A stretch of DNA of 64,000 bases from Thermoanaerobacterales bacterium (GCA_012840135.1 DUMA01000017.1:62001-126000), one strand, 5' to 3'; numbered from the stretch's first letter, positions 18,630 to 27,616 are shown. Numbers and translations are program-made. The notes: generated by a model not told the origin, from the sequence alone.

Positions 18630-19664
18630 TTATCCCAAAGGATGTTTTTCCAATATATTAACCATTTCTTTCCATCTGTTGTACTCATCTTGGCAGTATT
18701 TTGACCATTCTTCCTGTGTCATAGGCTCTCCGGCAGGTGATTTAACTTCTTTAACCCTGTTTCTGAACTCTTCGCTGCTGGCAGCCTGAACAAGTTTATC
18801 GGCCATAATTTTTACAATGTCATCCGGTGTATTTGGTGGTGCAAATAATCCAATATGGAATTCAATCACAACGTCGTATCCCTGTTCTTTGAAAGTTGGT
18901 ATATCCGGAGCGATGCTGAGCCGTTCATTTTTAGATACCGCAAGTATTTTTGCCTGACCGGCATCTTGAGCCGTAATCGCTGTTACAAGACTTGCCAAAA
19001 TAGCATCTACATGACCTCCTTCAAGTGCTGCTAATGCTTCACCCGAACTACCGTAAGGAACTAAATTGAATTTTACACCTGTGACTTCCGACAACATAGC
19101 ATAAGTCATATGGTCAGTCGAATATGCACCGCCGCTTAATCCCAGCTTCATAGTTTTTGATTTGGCGGCCTCTACAAAATCTTTAAGGGTTTTATAGGGT
19201 GAATCGGCTCTTACTACCAAAGGTGAACAATCGTCATTTACCCATGACGCTACTGGTTTAAACTCATTAAACTTGGCTTTTAGATTGGGAAGAGTCAAAT
19301 CTGTAAAAATCATAGTCGGTATCGGTGCGGCCATGAAAGTGTAACCATCTGGTTTTGCTCCCGCTACATAATTATACCCTACAGACATTCCCCCACCAGG
19401 CCTGTTTTCAACAACAACTGGCTGGCCTAAAGCATCTTGTAAAAACGGCTGTATCGTTCTTGTAGAGGTATCAACGCCGCCTCCAGGGTTATAGGGAACA
19501 ACAATAGTGATCGGTTTTGTTGGGTAATTTACAGCCCCTTCAGAGCTTTGGTTTTCCTCTTTTTTATCGTTGGTTGCACCGCTATTTTGACCACATCCGG
19601 ACAATGAAAAAATTAGTAACCCGACAAGTATTAAAAGTAATCCTTTTTTAAAAAATCCTTTCAT
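18630..19664 (-). CDS. tctC: TctC-type tripartite tricarboxylate transporter substrate-binding lipoprotein (system 1)
   Basis: This is the extracytoplasmic binding protein of a TTT transporter. A lipoprotein signal (LLIFSLSGCG, cysteine near residue 24) is followed by the Bug/TctC fold with its YPTKPITIVVPYNPGGGVD start, VVENRPGGG and KTMKLGLSGG segments. The ORF track start (TTG at 19673) lies only 3 nt from the AAGGAGG, so the ATG at 19664 is preferred. It follows tctA1 directly, and the tctA1 end carries its ribosome-binding site. Together with tctB1 and tctA1 it forms a full transporter, and ubiD1 follows downstream. Confidence 0.92.
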   Translation of the reverse strand: MKGFFKKGLLLILVGLLIFSLSGCGQNSGATNDKKEENQSSEGAVNYPTKPITIVVPYNPGGGVDTSTRTIQPFLQDALGQPVVVENRPGGGMSVGYNYVAGAKPDGYTFMAAPIPTMIFTDLTLPNLKAKFNEFKPVASWVNDDCSPLVVRADSPYKTLKDFVEAAKSKTMKLGLSGGAYSTDHMTYAMLSEVTGVKFNLVPYGSSGEALAALEGGHVDAILASLVTAITAQDAGQAKILAVSKNERLSIAPDIPTFKEQGYDVVIEFHIGLFAPPNTPDDIVKIMADKLVQAASSEEFRNRVKEVKSPAGEPMTQEEWSKYCQDEYNRWKEMVNILEKHPLG

Positions 19665-19665
19665 G

Positions 19666-21165
19666 TTAAACAAGCGCCTCCTTCTTATTTTTATTTTTTA
19701 GCTGACGGTAAATGCTCTGGCCAACTGAAGCTATGACAAGGATTATGAATATCCATGATAACGGGCTTACAAAAAGACCCTTTATCGAACCACCAACTGC
19801 AAGCATTGCTCTGTTCATATTCTCTTCCATAATCGGCCCCAACACAAATCCAAGTACAACTGTCACTATAGGATAATCGAGCTTTTTCATGACATATCCA
19901 AGAATGCCTGTTAATACAACTACAACCACATCATTCACACTTACGTTAATAGAAAGTGCCCCTGCAAAACATAGAATTGTAACTATGGGTGCAACTATTC
20001 CTAAAGGCATTACTGTCACTTTTGCCGCAAAAGGCAGAACCGCTAAACCCATGATAATTATAAAAAACCCTGCTACTAAAAGCCCTATGAAAAATGTGTA
20101 AACTAAATCGGCCCTTTGCGAAAGAAGTTGTGGACCGGGCATTATCCCGTGAGCTATCATCCCCGCCAGAATTACCGCTGCGGTATCAGAACCGGGTATG
20201 CCTAATAGGAGTGTAGGTAAAAGTGAACCACCTACTGTAGAGTTGTTGCTAACTTCCGGTGCAATCACCCCCTCTACACTTCCTTTCCCAAAATCTTCTG
20301 GGTGTTTCGAAGTACGTTTGACTTCATTGTAAGCTAACCATGTAGAAATAGAGTATCCTACCCCTGGCATAACGCCTACCAGAAATCCTATTATAAAGGA
20401 TTTTATGGTTGCACCTAAATATTTAAACGGTAGTATCATACCTTCCCAGACACTTCCGCTGAGCTTATTAACTTTTGATATTGATATCTCTTTACCAACC
20501 ATCATACCAATAACTTCAGATACACCGAAAAACCCTATGATTATAGCCACAAGTTCAAGGCCGCTTATCAAATAAAGGCTACCAAATGTATATCTATACG
20601 TCCCTGTTACCAGTTCCTGGCCAACAAAACTCAATAACAGCCCTATACATCCACCGATAAATCCTTTGACCATGCCTGTATCAGATAGGCTTGCTATAAT
20701 GGTAAGCCCTAATACGGTAATCCAGAAGTATTCAGACGATCCCAATGCCAGCATAGGCTTTAACAATACCTGGGCGCCAACTACCAATAGAATGGTGGAA
20801 CCTATACTTCCAATGAAGGATGCTCCAGTACTAATGCCCAGAGCGGTTTTTGCCTGGCCGTTTTTAGCCATCATGTAACCATCCATACAGGTCGCAGCAG
20901 ATCCTGCCGTTCCAGGAACATTTAAAAGGATGGCCGAAAGGCTACCACCGTAAACACATATAGTAAATATTGTGCCCATTATGATCAAGGCGACAGCAGG
21001 ATCAAGATAATAGGTTATGGGGATCAAAAGGGAAATCGTCAAAGCAGCGCCCATTCCGGGCAAAGCCCCTGTTATATAACCGATTACCGAGCTTAGGATT
21101 AACCACCCTATGGTTGATGGTTGAATTAACGCGGTTAATCCCCTAATCCAAAGCGAAAAATCCAC
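19666..21165 (-). CDS. tctA: TctA-type large membrane subunit (system 1)
   Basis: The 499-aa product is the 11-12 helix channel subunit of a tripartite tricarboxylate transporter. Marks are the glycine-rich GALPGMGAALTISLLIPITY near residue 35, LLNVPGTAGSAATCMDGY, and the second PGVGYSIS..APEVSNNSTVGGSLLPTL repeat. The gene lies 14 bp after tctB1. The uptake substrate is unknown; in this context it is probably the acid handled by the neighbouring UbiD enzymes. Confidence 0.94.
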   Translation of the reverse strand: MDFSLWIRGLTALIQPSTIGWLILSSVIGYITGALPGMGAALTISLLIPITYYLDPAVALIIMGTIFTICVYGGSLSAILLNVPGTAGSAATCMDGYMMAKNGQAKTALGISTGASFIGSIGSTILLVVGAQVLLKPMLALGSSEYFWITVLGLTIIASLSDTGMVKGFIGGCIGLLLSFVGQELVTGTYRYTFGSLYLISGLELVAIIIGFFGVSEVIGMMVGKEISISKVNKLSGSVWEGMILPFKYLGATIKSFIIGFLVGVMPGVGYSISTWLAYNEVKRTSKHPEDFGKGSVEGVIAPEVSNNSTVGGSLLPTLLLGIPGSDTAAVILAGMIAHGIMPGPQLLSQRADLVYTFFIGLLVAGFFIIIMGLAVLPFAAKVTVMPLGIVAPIVTILCFAGALSINVSVNDVVVVVLTGILGYVMKKLDYPIVTVVLGFVLGPIMEENMNRAMLAVGGSIKGLFVSPLSWIFIILVIASVGQSIYRQLKNKNKKEALV

Positions 21166-21179
21166 TTAAACCACTCCTT

Positions 21180-21662
21180 TTAGAAGCCCCAAGGGCCTTT
21201 TGGAAAGTTTGTTCCTCCAATTACATTGAAAAGATAATAAACTAAGATAGGGGTTATAATTGAAAAAACACTTGTCGTAAACCAGGACTTAACTCCTCTT
21301 AGACGCATCAAATAAACCATGGCCAACAGTGAAGAAACAATAAAACCTAAAAATTTTAATAACAATGGGTAAATAAGAATACAGATGATAGTCATCAATA
21401 ATGGGTTTCTATAAAACGGAACTGTAGCATTAGCACTTATACCTGTGTCTTTATTGCTTTTTTCAAACGTCATTTGCTTCCATGAATTCCAAAATTGAAC
21501 TAAACCCATTATGGTTAGTAGTAATGTCACTGGAATTGGCAGAATCCTTGCTCGAGGTGAGAATCCAAAAGCCATTACGAGGGCAACCAGTCCCAAAATT
21601 GTAACAAAGGCCGCAAAATATAGTTCGTGTTGACTCGAAACTGCTTTTGATTTTTTAGACAT
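21180..21662 (-). CDS. tctB: TctB-type small membrane subunit (system 1)
   Basis: The 160-aa product has four predicted membrane helices. A helix near residues 12-35 (LYFAAFVTILGLVALVMAFG) is followed by FSPRARILPIPVTLLL, the usual TctB pattern, then a mid-protein linker and two closely spaced helices. TctB proteins are poorly conserved, and the assignment rests on this layout plus the adjacent tctA and tctC. Its leader carries the AGGTTAGTTGGGGACCT hairpin and a strong terminator-like stem, so expression of system 1 may be attenuated. Confidence 0.85.
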   Translation of the reverse strand: MSKKSKAVSSQHELYFAAFVTILGLVALVMAFGFSPRARILPIPVTLLLTIMGLVQFWNSWKQMTFEKSNKDTGISANATVPFYRNPLLMTIICILIYPLLLKFLGFIVSSLLAMVYLMRLRGVKSWFTTSVFSIITPILVYYLFNVIGGTNFPKGPWGF

Positions 21663-21754
21663 ATCATGTTCCTCCGCCTAATTTGTATTTGAATATGTTT
21701 TAATGTGTAAAGAAATAAATTTATCACCCCTTTTTTACTAAACTTTTTCTCGCA

Positions 21755-21809
21755 ATATAAAATAAAGGACCTATATTAACAATAATATAGGTCCCCAACT
21801 AACCTAAAA
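21755..21809 (-). promoter_or_regulatory. Leader of tctB1: repeated hairpin overlapping a terminator
   Basis: The RNA reads TAGGT-TAGTTGGGG-ACCTA, a small hairpin. Its 3' side is also the start of a perfect 12-bp stem, GGACCTATATTA / TAATATAGGTCC, with a 4-nt loop followed by TTTATTTTA. The two hairpins are mutually exclusive, as in attenuators. The same 17-nt motif occurs before ubiD1. Confidence 0.55.
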
Positions 21810-21837
21810 TAAACTATAAATGTATTTTATTTTTTCT

Positions 21838-22377
21838 TTATACTTCCAAAGCTGCATTTATTAATTCGGCGGCACACATTGGAGTTATTGTACGCGGAAT
21901 TTGAATCAAACTCTTCCCTCTGTTATCACCTTTTTTTACTAATCCTATTAGTTCTTCGGGAATGGCGTATACATCTACATCCATATCCTTCATAGCACTT
22001 ATAGGACCTGCAGAAAATTTATAATCTAAAACTCCTGTCCTTATTATCTCACTCAAAAAATAATTAGCACATCTTAGATGCTCGGCTACTACCCCCATTT
22101 TCTGTCCTTTGGGCACTGCATTGAGCATCCTGACCCCTACTGGCAGGATGGTGAGCTCTGCTCCAATCACTTTTTTATCAGTATTTTTAAACTTTTCCTT
22201 TATAAGAGGAAATCTCATCCCATGGGCATAAGAAATATAAATATCTGCATCGGTTTTGTCAAGATCCTCAAACCAGCATACATCTACCTTTGCGATATCC
22301 TTTAAAATACCACCTACTCGGCGCTGCAGTAAATCAACCGTTCCTATATGCGTTCCAACTACCATAGCTTTAACCAT
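21838..22377 (-). CDS. Protein of unknown function in the (de)carboxylase island
   Basis: I do not recognise this 179-aa protein. It looks cytosolic and alpha/beta, beginning MVKAMVVGTHIGTVDLL, with short hydrophobic strands (DIYISYAHGM, VIGAELTILPVGV, KMGVVAEHL) and a C-terminal TPMCAAELINAALE helix. The pattern resembles the effector-binding Rossmann-like domains of PrpR-type regulators or Asp/Glu-racemase-like proteins. No DNA-binding or known catalytic motif is visible. It stands between the MFS gene and tctB1, about 158 bp after the MFS stop. Such genes can bind the pathway substrate, but that is speculation. Confidence 0.7.
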   Translation of the reverse strand: MVKAMVVGTHIGTVDLLQRRVGGILKDIAKVDVCWFEDLDKTDADIYISYAHGMRFPLIKEKFKNTDKKVIGAELTILPVGVRMLNAVPKGQKMGVVAEHLRCANYFLSEIIRTGVLDYKFSAGPISAMKDMDVDVYAIPEELIGLVKKGDNRGKSLIQIPRTITPMCAAELINAALEV

Positions 22378-22535
22378 AACAGCACCTCATAATTATGGTA
22401 TGTTTATTTTATGTAATATAAAATTCGACATCATATTTAAAATTCCTTCTTGTTGTTAATTTTTTTATTGTTTTTTTATACTATATTTTTATAATAGCGG
22501 ATATTGCTTATATCTAAATCTCATTTTGTTTTATT

Positions 22536-23783
22536 TCAACTCTGTATTTCATTATTTTTTATCATTCTTCCATTTACATATATGGCCGCAGCTCCTGCCA
22601 GCATCAAGGCGGCAGTGATCGGGAATATTGATTTTATTCCAATAAGGGCTGCAATTATCCCGCCAATCATCGGCCCGCTGAAATTTCCTATGGCAGTAAT
22701 ACCTGAAGCAACCCCGTATACGCTTCCCCGATTTTCCTCAGGACAGGATTTTGCTATCATGGCATGAGCGCTGGGCAATATTCCTGCATCAAATCCTGCC
22801 GACAAAAATCTCAGCACCGCCAGTTGTAAGATATTATTCGTAAAGACCTGGAAGAATGTAAATAACCCGGAGCCAACGATTGATATCAAAAGTATCTTCT
22901 GATGACCGATTTTATCGCCTAGTTTACCCCAGTATGGTGCCATTATAACCACAGCAACAGAAGATATGGCAAAAATGATTGAGACGGCCGTATTTAGCCT
23001 TGTTCCCCTATAGATGCTTTTTATGAATATGGGCAACATGGCATCCATGCTCTGAAGGCCGAACTGGGAAAGAAATATGGCAAGAAACATAAAGAGTATT
23101 ATTGGAGACTTGTTTATGATTTTTATAGCTTCACCAAAACCGAAATCCTTTTTTTTCGATTTTCCCTTATTATCTGTCGTAATATCTTCATTTACTTTTA
23201 TGACATCATTGCTGAACTTTTCTTCCTTTACCCCAAAGAGTATAAAAGGAAATCCGATTAATGTTATACATCCGGCAATTATGAAACTCCCGCGGTATCC
23301 GAAAATATCTGCAATGATACCGCCGATGGCGGGCCCGAATATGGTACCCCCGGTCCTGCCGGTCTGAAGGACCCCTATGGCGTAGCCCAGATGCTCTACC
23401 GGCGTAGTGGTTGCAATTAGAGCAGTGGCAGCGGCATTAAAACCCGAAAGAGTCCCCATCAAAAATCTGAGCCCAAGCAGCTGATAAGGATTTGTGACCC
23501 CATACATAAAAAGATATGATATGCCGATAGCAAGGATCGTCCTCAGGGACATAAGCTTTCTTCCATATTTATCGCTTAAACTTCCCCACATAGGTGAAAA
23601 AAGGGCCTGGGCCAGAAAATTCACCGAGGACAACAGCCCCGCCCAGAAAGCTATCTTCTCAGGTAGATTAACTCCCAGCTCCTGAAGAAAAAAAGGGAGA
23701 TACGGTTTTATTGTGGTGGTAGATATTCTTATTAAAAATTGTGCGGCAAACAGTATTATTAGGTTCTTTTTCCACTGCTCCAT
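22536..23783 (-). CDS. MFS transporter (12 TM, DHA1-like)
   Basis: The 415-aa protein has two six-helix halves with the MFS motif A in the first loop (SPMWGSLSDKYGRKLMS) and a weaker copy in the second half (APYWGKLGDKIGHQK). PAIGGIIADIFGYRGSF in TM5 is the motif C region typical of drug:proton antiporters. A charged linker rich in Lys separates the halves. The start codons and leader of this gene are the part duplicated at 14766-14915. In this setting it could export an aromatic product or import the acid; direction cannot be told from sequence. Confidence 0.87.
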   Translation of the reverse strand: MEQWKKNLIILFAAQFLIRISTTTIKPYLPFFLQELGVNLPEKIAFWAGLLSSVNFLAQALFSPMWGSLSDKYGRKLMSLRTILAIGISYLFMYGVTNPYQLLGLRFLMGTLSGFNAAATALIATTTPVEHLGYAIGVLQTGRTGGTIFGPAIGGIIADIFGYRGSFIIAGCITLIGFPFILFGVKEEKFSNDVIKVNEDITTDNKGKSKKKDFGFGEAIKIINKSPIILFMFLAIFLSQFGLQSMDAMLPIFIKSIYRGTRLNTAVSIIFAISSVAVVIMAPYWGKLGDKIGHQKILLISIVGSGLFTFFQVFTNNILQLAVLRFLSAGFDAGILPSAHAMIAKSCPEENRGSVYGVASGITAIGNFSGPMIGGIIAALIGIKSIFPITAALMLAGAAAIYVNGRMIKNNEIQS

Positions 23784-23905
23784 GTTTACAAAATGTCCCC
23801 CATCTATAATTCTATAAATATAATAACATAAAAAAGGGGTTGAGATTTTAAAAACATAATATATATTTCAACCCCTGCTCACTGGCTATTTTGAACATTT
23901 TTTTA
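23760..23905. repeat. Direct repeat, copy 2 (MFS gene start, leader and terminator)
   Basis: This is the counterpart of 14766-14915, differing at only a few bases such as ATATCT versus ATTTCA in the hairpin. It contains the ATG of the MFS gene, the AT-rich leader and the GGGGTTGAGAT terminator stem. The adjoining ubiX copy is also highly similar at the nucleotide level. Confidence 0.88.
23830..23888 (-). promoter_or_regulatory. Leader of the MFS gene: repeated motif overlapping a terminator
   Basis: GCCAGTGAGCAGGGGTT is followed by a terminator whose 5' arm (GGGGTTGA) starts inside the motif and whose 3' arm (TCAACCCC) is followed by TTTTT. The motif can fold as AGCC/GGTT around AGTGAGCAGG, which would exclude the terminator. 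A copy of this arrangement, without its gene, lies at 14842-14898. Confidence 0.55.
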
Positions 23906-23929
23906 TTTAAATATTTTAAATAGTTTTTT

Positions 23930-24508
23930 CTATACAGCCGCTTTCTCAATGGAAAGATTACCCCATCTTTTCATATTATTAATTTCTATCCCGAATTGGT
24001 CGAGAACCCTTCCTACCGTCTGGTTTATTACGTCATCAAGGGTCTCAGGTTTTGTATAAAATGCGGGTACCGGCGGCATGATGGTAACTCCGATTTGCGA
24101 CAGTTTTAACATGTTTTCAAGATGCATGGGATTCAGCGGCGTCTCTCGCACCATGAGGATTAGTTTTCTTTTTTCTTTTATAGTCACATCGGCTGCCCTT
24201 ATGATAAGGTCCTCGGTATAACCATGGGCTATACCCGACAATGTCTTCATACTGCAGGGAGCCACAATCATGCCATCACATTTGAAAGACCCGCTGGATA
24301 TGGGGGCGGCCATATCATCTTCATCATAGACAAAATCTGCCAAAGATTCGACTTCTTCAACAGTATAGTTAGTTTCTGTTTTTATGGTTTCTTTTCCCCA
24401 TTTACTTATCACAAGATGGGAACTTACGCCTTTTTTATTCAGCTCTTCTAAAATTCTTATACCGTATATTGCACCAGATGCTCCACTTATTGCAACAATA
24501 ATGTTCAA
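23930..24508 (-). CDS. ubiX: Flavin prenyltransferase UbiX (copy 2)
   Basis: The product (192 aa from the start chosen) is nearly identical to copy 1, with ISGASGAIYG, SSGSFKCDGMIVAPCSMKT, MVRETPLN and PPVPAFYTKP. The ORF track starts at a GTG at 24541 inside tctB2, but AAAGGGG lies seven bases before a TTG at 24508. From there the protein aligns with the ATG of copy 1 (MNIIVA), so I choose the TTG. It follows tctB2 with a 13-bp gap. Most differences from copy 1 lie near the 5' end and at the C-terminus. Confidence 0.92.
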   Translation of the reverse strand: MNIIVAISGASGAIYGIRILEELNKKGVSSHLVISKWGKETIKTETNYTVEEVESLADFVYDEDDMAAPISSGSFKCDGMIVAPCSMKTLSGIAHGYTEDLIIRAADVTIKEKRKLILMVRETPLNPMHLENMLKLSQIGVTIMPPVPAFYTKPETLDDVINQTVGRVLDQFGIEINNMKRWGNLSIEKAAV

Positions 24509-24521
24509 GTTAATGCCCCTT

Positions 24522-25031
24522 TCATTCGAAAAACACGCCACTATATAGCTGGGCTTTCAAAAGAATGATAAACATTACGTATATTCCCGCCCAGGTGCCC
24601 AATGATACGATGATTGAAGTCGATAGCTTTTCTTTCTCTCTAAACATTAAATACAAAAACACAAAAATGGGAATTGCTATTATAAACCCTAATATATATA
24701 TTGAAAGTAACAATCCTATGATCCATAAGGTAATATTTAATTCTCTTGTGATGGGCTCTTTTTTTTCTTCCTTGGTCTGTTTGTTATCCCCCTTTTTCTT
24801 TTTCTCTTCTATTTCAAAAAGTTCCATTTGCTTCATTGTATTTATTTTTTTATCTATAGCAGGAATATAATAACTTGCCAGAAGCAATGCCGATAGAAAA
24901 ATGGCTGGAATACCAATTACTAACGGAGCTACACGTGCTTGTGGATTATAGCCCATTGCAACTCCTGTGAATACCAAAAAAATTATTAAAAGAAGACCTG
25001 AAAATCCTATTTCAATTTTTTTAGAATTCAT
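24522..25031 (-). CDS. tctB: TctB-type small membrane subunit (system 2)
   Basis: The 169-aa product has the TctB layout: an N-terminal helix (GLLLIIFLVFTGVAMGY) followed by NPQARVAPLVIGIPAI, a long charged linker (IEEKKKKGDNKQTKEEKKE) about residues 75-93, and two C-terminal helices. It overlaps tctA2 by four bases (ATGA), which suggests coupled translation. Confidence 0.87.
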   Translation of the reverse strand: MNSKKIEIGFSGLLLIIFLVFTGVAMGYNPQARVAPLVIGIPAIFLSALLLASYYIPAIDKKINTMKQMELFEIEEKKKKGDNKQTKEEKKEPITRELNITLWIIGLLLSIYILGFIIAIPIFVFLYLMFREKEKLSTSIIVSLGTWAGIYVMFIILLKAQLYSGVFFE

Positions 25032-26512
25032 GCCGTTACACCGCCCTTTTGAGTTTTTCCAGTTTTTATAAACGGCATTATTATTGTAACAATTGTTACT
25101 ACTAAAAGTATGAAGGTGATGGGTCGGAACAAAAAGGCACCTTTATACAGCATTAAAGATAGTTGCAAGTTTCTTTCTGCGATATTTCCAAGAACCAATC
25201 CTATTATTAAAACAGCCCTTGAAAAGTTGTATTTTTTCATCTGGTAGCCGATTATACCAAAAATAACAGCAGCTATTACATCACCGAACTTGCCGTCAAC
25301 TGCATAAGCTCCTACCAGCCCTATTACTGATACCATTGGAATAAGTAGTGCCCCTCGGATTTGTGCAATTTTAACCAATTTATTTGCAAAAATAAGCGCT
25401 ATTCCTGTGCCTATTATGTTAGCCAAAGCGACTATCCATACCATTGTAAATGTCAAATCGAGTTTTGTAGTAAGCATTTCAGGCCCCGGTATTATTCCTA
25501 TTATGAGGAATGCACCTAACAATATAGCCATACCAGAACTGCCGGGAATGCCAAAGCCCACTGTAGGAATTAATGCTCCTCCTTCTTTAGCATTATTGGC
25601 ACTTTCGGGAGCAATGACTCCTTCCACTATCCCTGTGCCGAATTTTTCCGGGTGTTTTGATGTTTGGACAGCGTGACCATAGGCTAAAAAGCAAGCCACA
25701 TCTCCACCCAGGCCCGGAATCATGCCTATTACAGTACCAATAGCGCTGCACCTCAATGTTAACCACCAGTGTCTGAATACGTCTTTTATGCCTTCGATTA
25801 CTCCACCTTTTGCCTCTATGGTTTCTCCCTGTATACTCCCGCCTTTAACACCTAATTCGATCATTTCAGCCAATGCGAATAATCCGATGACCACTGGAAC
25901 AAGATCTATTCCATCGTAAAGATACATCGTGCCGAAATTAAATCTCACTATTCCTGTTATTGGGTCATAACCGATTAAAGAAATTAATAAGCCCAAACAT
26001 CCTGCAATTAACGATTTAAAAAGTGACCCTCCGCCAACTACTGCAATAAAAGCAACTCCCAGTAAAGCCATCATGAAAAACTCCGGAGGACCGAAGGCCA
26101 ATACTATCTGTTTCATCACCGGAAGTGAAAGACCTAATATCAGGGCTCCAAAAACTCCTCCCACCGCAGAAGCCATTAAGGAATTGCCTAGTGCCCTTCC
26201 CGCCTGGCCTTTCTGAGTTAATGGGAAACCATCGAGTACAGTAGCGGCATTCATTCCACTTCCTGGTGTATTTAAAAGAACGGCCGTAATAGAGCCTCCT
26301 GTAGCCACCGGTGCATGAGCTCCTAGTAAAAAGCTAAGAGCAAGTCTAGGTTCCATGCCGAATATAAAGGGAATTAATACTGAAAGAGTAAAATTCCCAC
26401 CTAGGCCTGGTACCGCTCCAAAAAATAATCCAAGTAATATCCCTGCCAGCATGTATATAGGTGCAGGCCATATAAAAACATTCAGCAGGCCATGCACCAT
26501 TGCTTCTAACAT
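25028..26512 (-). CDS. tctA: TctA-type large membrane subunit (system 2)
   Basis: The 494-aa product carries the TctA marks: GAVPGLGGNFTLSVLIPFIF near residue 32, LLNTPGSGMNAATVLDGFPL, and the second-half PGLGGDVACFLAYG and APESANNAKEGGALIPT repeats. It is clearly diverged from tctA1, so the two systems probably differ in substrate. It lies 31 bp after tctC2. Confidence 0.94.
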   Translation of the reverse strand: MLEAMVHGLLNVFIWPAPIYMLAGILLGLFFGAVPGLGGNFTLSVLIPFIFGMEPRLALSFLLGAHAPVATGGSITAVLLNTPGSGMNAATVLDGFPLTQKGQAGRALGNSLMASAVGGVFGALILGLSLPVMKQIVLAFGPPEFFMMALLGVAFIAVVGGGSLFKSLIAGCLGLLISLIGYDPITGIVRFNFGTMYLYDGIDLVPVVIGLFALAEMIELGVKGGSIQGETIEAKGGVIEGIKDVFRHWWLTLRCSAIGTVIGMIPGLGGDVACFLAYGHAVQTSKHPEKFGTGIVEGVIAPESANNAKEGGALIPTVGFGIPGSSGMAILLGAFLIIGIIPGPEMLTTKLDLTFTMVWIVALANIIGTGIALIFANKLVKIAQIRGALLIPMVSVIGLVGAYAVDGKFGDVIAAVIFGIIGYQMKKYNFSRAVLIIGLVLGNIAERNLQLSLMLYKGAFLFRPITFILLVVTIVTIIMPFIKTGKTQKGGVTA

Positions 26513-26543
26513 AATAACCCTCCTCTGCTGCTAAAAATGACTT

Positions 26544-27596
26544 TTACTTTTTCAATGCCTCCTTTAAGATATCTTTTATTCCGTTTGCCTGGGACATTGT
26601 ATCTTTGATCAATGGTTCTATTTCTTCTCCTTTTAAAGGATTGACGGGCCTTTTAGCTTTCTGTGCGGTTTGAACAAACTCCGGATCATTAAGGGCTTTA
26701 TCTAATGCCTCCCTTAATATCTTTGCGATATCCTTCGGCATATCAGGAGGACCTACAATACATCTGTCTAATGTAAAAATGTTTGTTATGGCTTTTACCA
26801 AATCTTTGTTACTACCCTCTACCACATCTTCCGCTGATGGAACGCCTGTTAGTTCTTTAACTTTTTCGTTGGAAAGTTGAAGAATTGGTATTAAATCTTT
26901 CGAGGTTAATAAGCTTTCAACCGTGGAAAGAGTAGCTTGGGTGCCATCTACTTCACCTCTTACTGCGGCAAGGCTTGCCTCATGAGAGCCATTGTATCCC
27001 GCGATGAGATCTAATGGGACATTCAACGCTTTAAAAAGCACGATGGCTCCATAATAGTCATCGCTGCCCACTCCTGTAAAGGATATCTTTACGGGGTTTT
27101 GGGCTTTTTTAAGGGCATCGATGGATTTGTATTCACTTTTACTGTTCATGGCAAGGATATGAGGTTCGGAAGATACCCGGGCCAGCCATGTAAACTTGCC
27201 TAAATCAAACTTTACACCTTCACTTTCTGTCACTTGTGAAAAAACCATACCGGGAACATTGATAATACCGATGGTCAATCCATCAGGTTTTTCAAGATAT
27301 ACCTGATTAGTACCAACAATACTTCCAGCTCCGGGGACATTTTTTACCACCACTGTTACTCCTGAGATATATTTTTGAATAAATGGAGCCAACATACGGG
27401 CATAGGCGTCAAATCCTCCGCCAGCCGTATATGGCACTATAAAAGTAAGGTTCTTATTCTTGAAAAAATCTGCAGCATTTCCCGAATTCTGAGTTGAGCT
27501 TGAAGATTGTTTATTTCCACACCCCGTTAAACTTGTCATTATCAATAAAATTACAATAATCAATATTAGAAATCGGTTATATCTAAGAGAAAACAT
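26544..27596 (-). CDS. tctC: TctC-type substrate-binding lipoprotein (system 2)
   Basis: The 350-aa protein has a lipobox MTSLTGCG with the cysteine near residue 26. The Bug/TctC fold follows, with FIVPYTAGGGFDAYARML, VKNVPGAGSIVGTNQVY and KPDGLTIGI. It is the first gene of the second Tct set and lies downstream of the ubiD2 zinc-ribbon gene. The 63-bp gap contains a strong hairpin without a U-run (27622-27648), perhaps an mRNA-processing or stabilising element. Confidence 0.92.
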   Translation of the reverse strand: MFSLRYNRFLILIIVILLIMTSLTGCGNKQSSSSTQNSGNAADFFKNKNLTFIVPYTAGGGFDAYARMLAPFIQKYISGVTVVVKNVPGAGSIVGTNQVYLEKPDGLTIGIINVPGMVFSQVTESEGVKFDLGKFTWLARVSSEPHILAMNSKSEYKSIDALKKAQNPVKISFTGVGSDDYYGAIVLFKALNVPLDLIAGYNGSHEASLAAVRGEVDGTQATLSTVESLLTSKDLIPILQLSNEKVKELTGVPSAEDVVEGSNKDLVKAITNIFTLDRCIVGPPDMPKDIAKILREALDKALNDPEFVQTAQKAKRPVNPLKGEEIEPLIKDTMSQANGIKDILKEALKK

Positions 27597-27616
27597 TATT
27601 TTCCCTCCTTTTTTGG

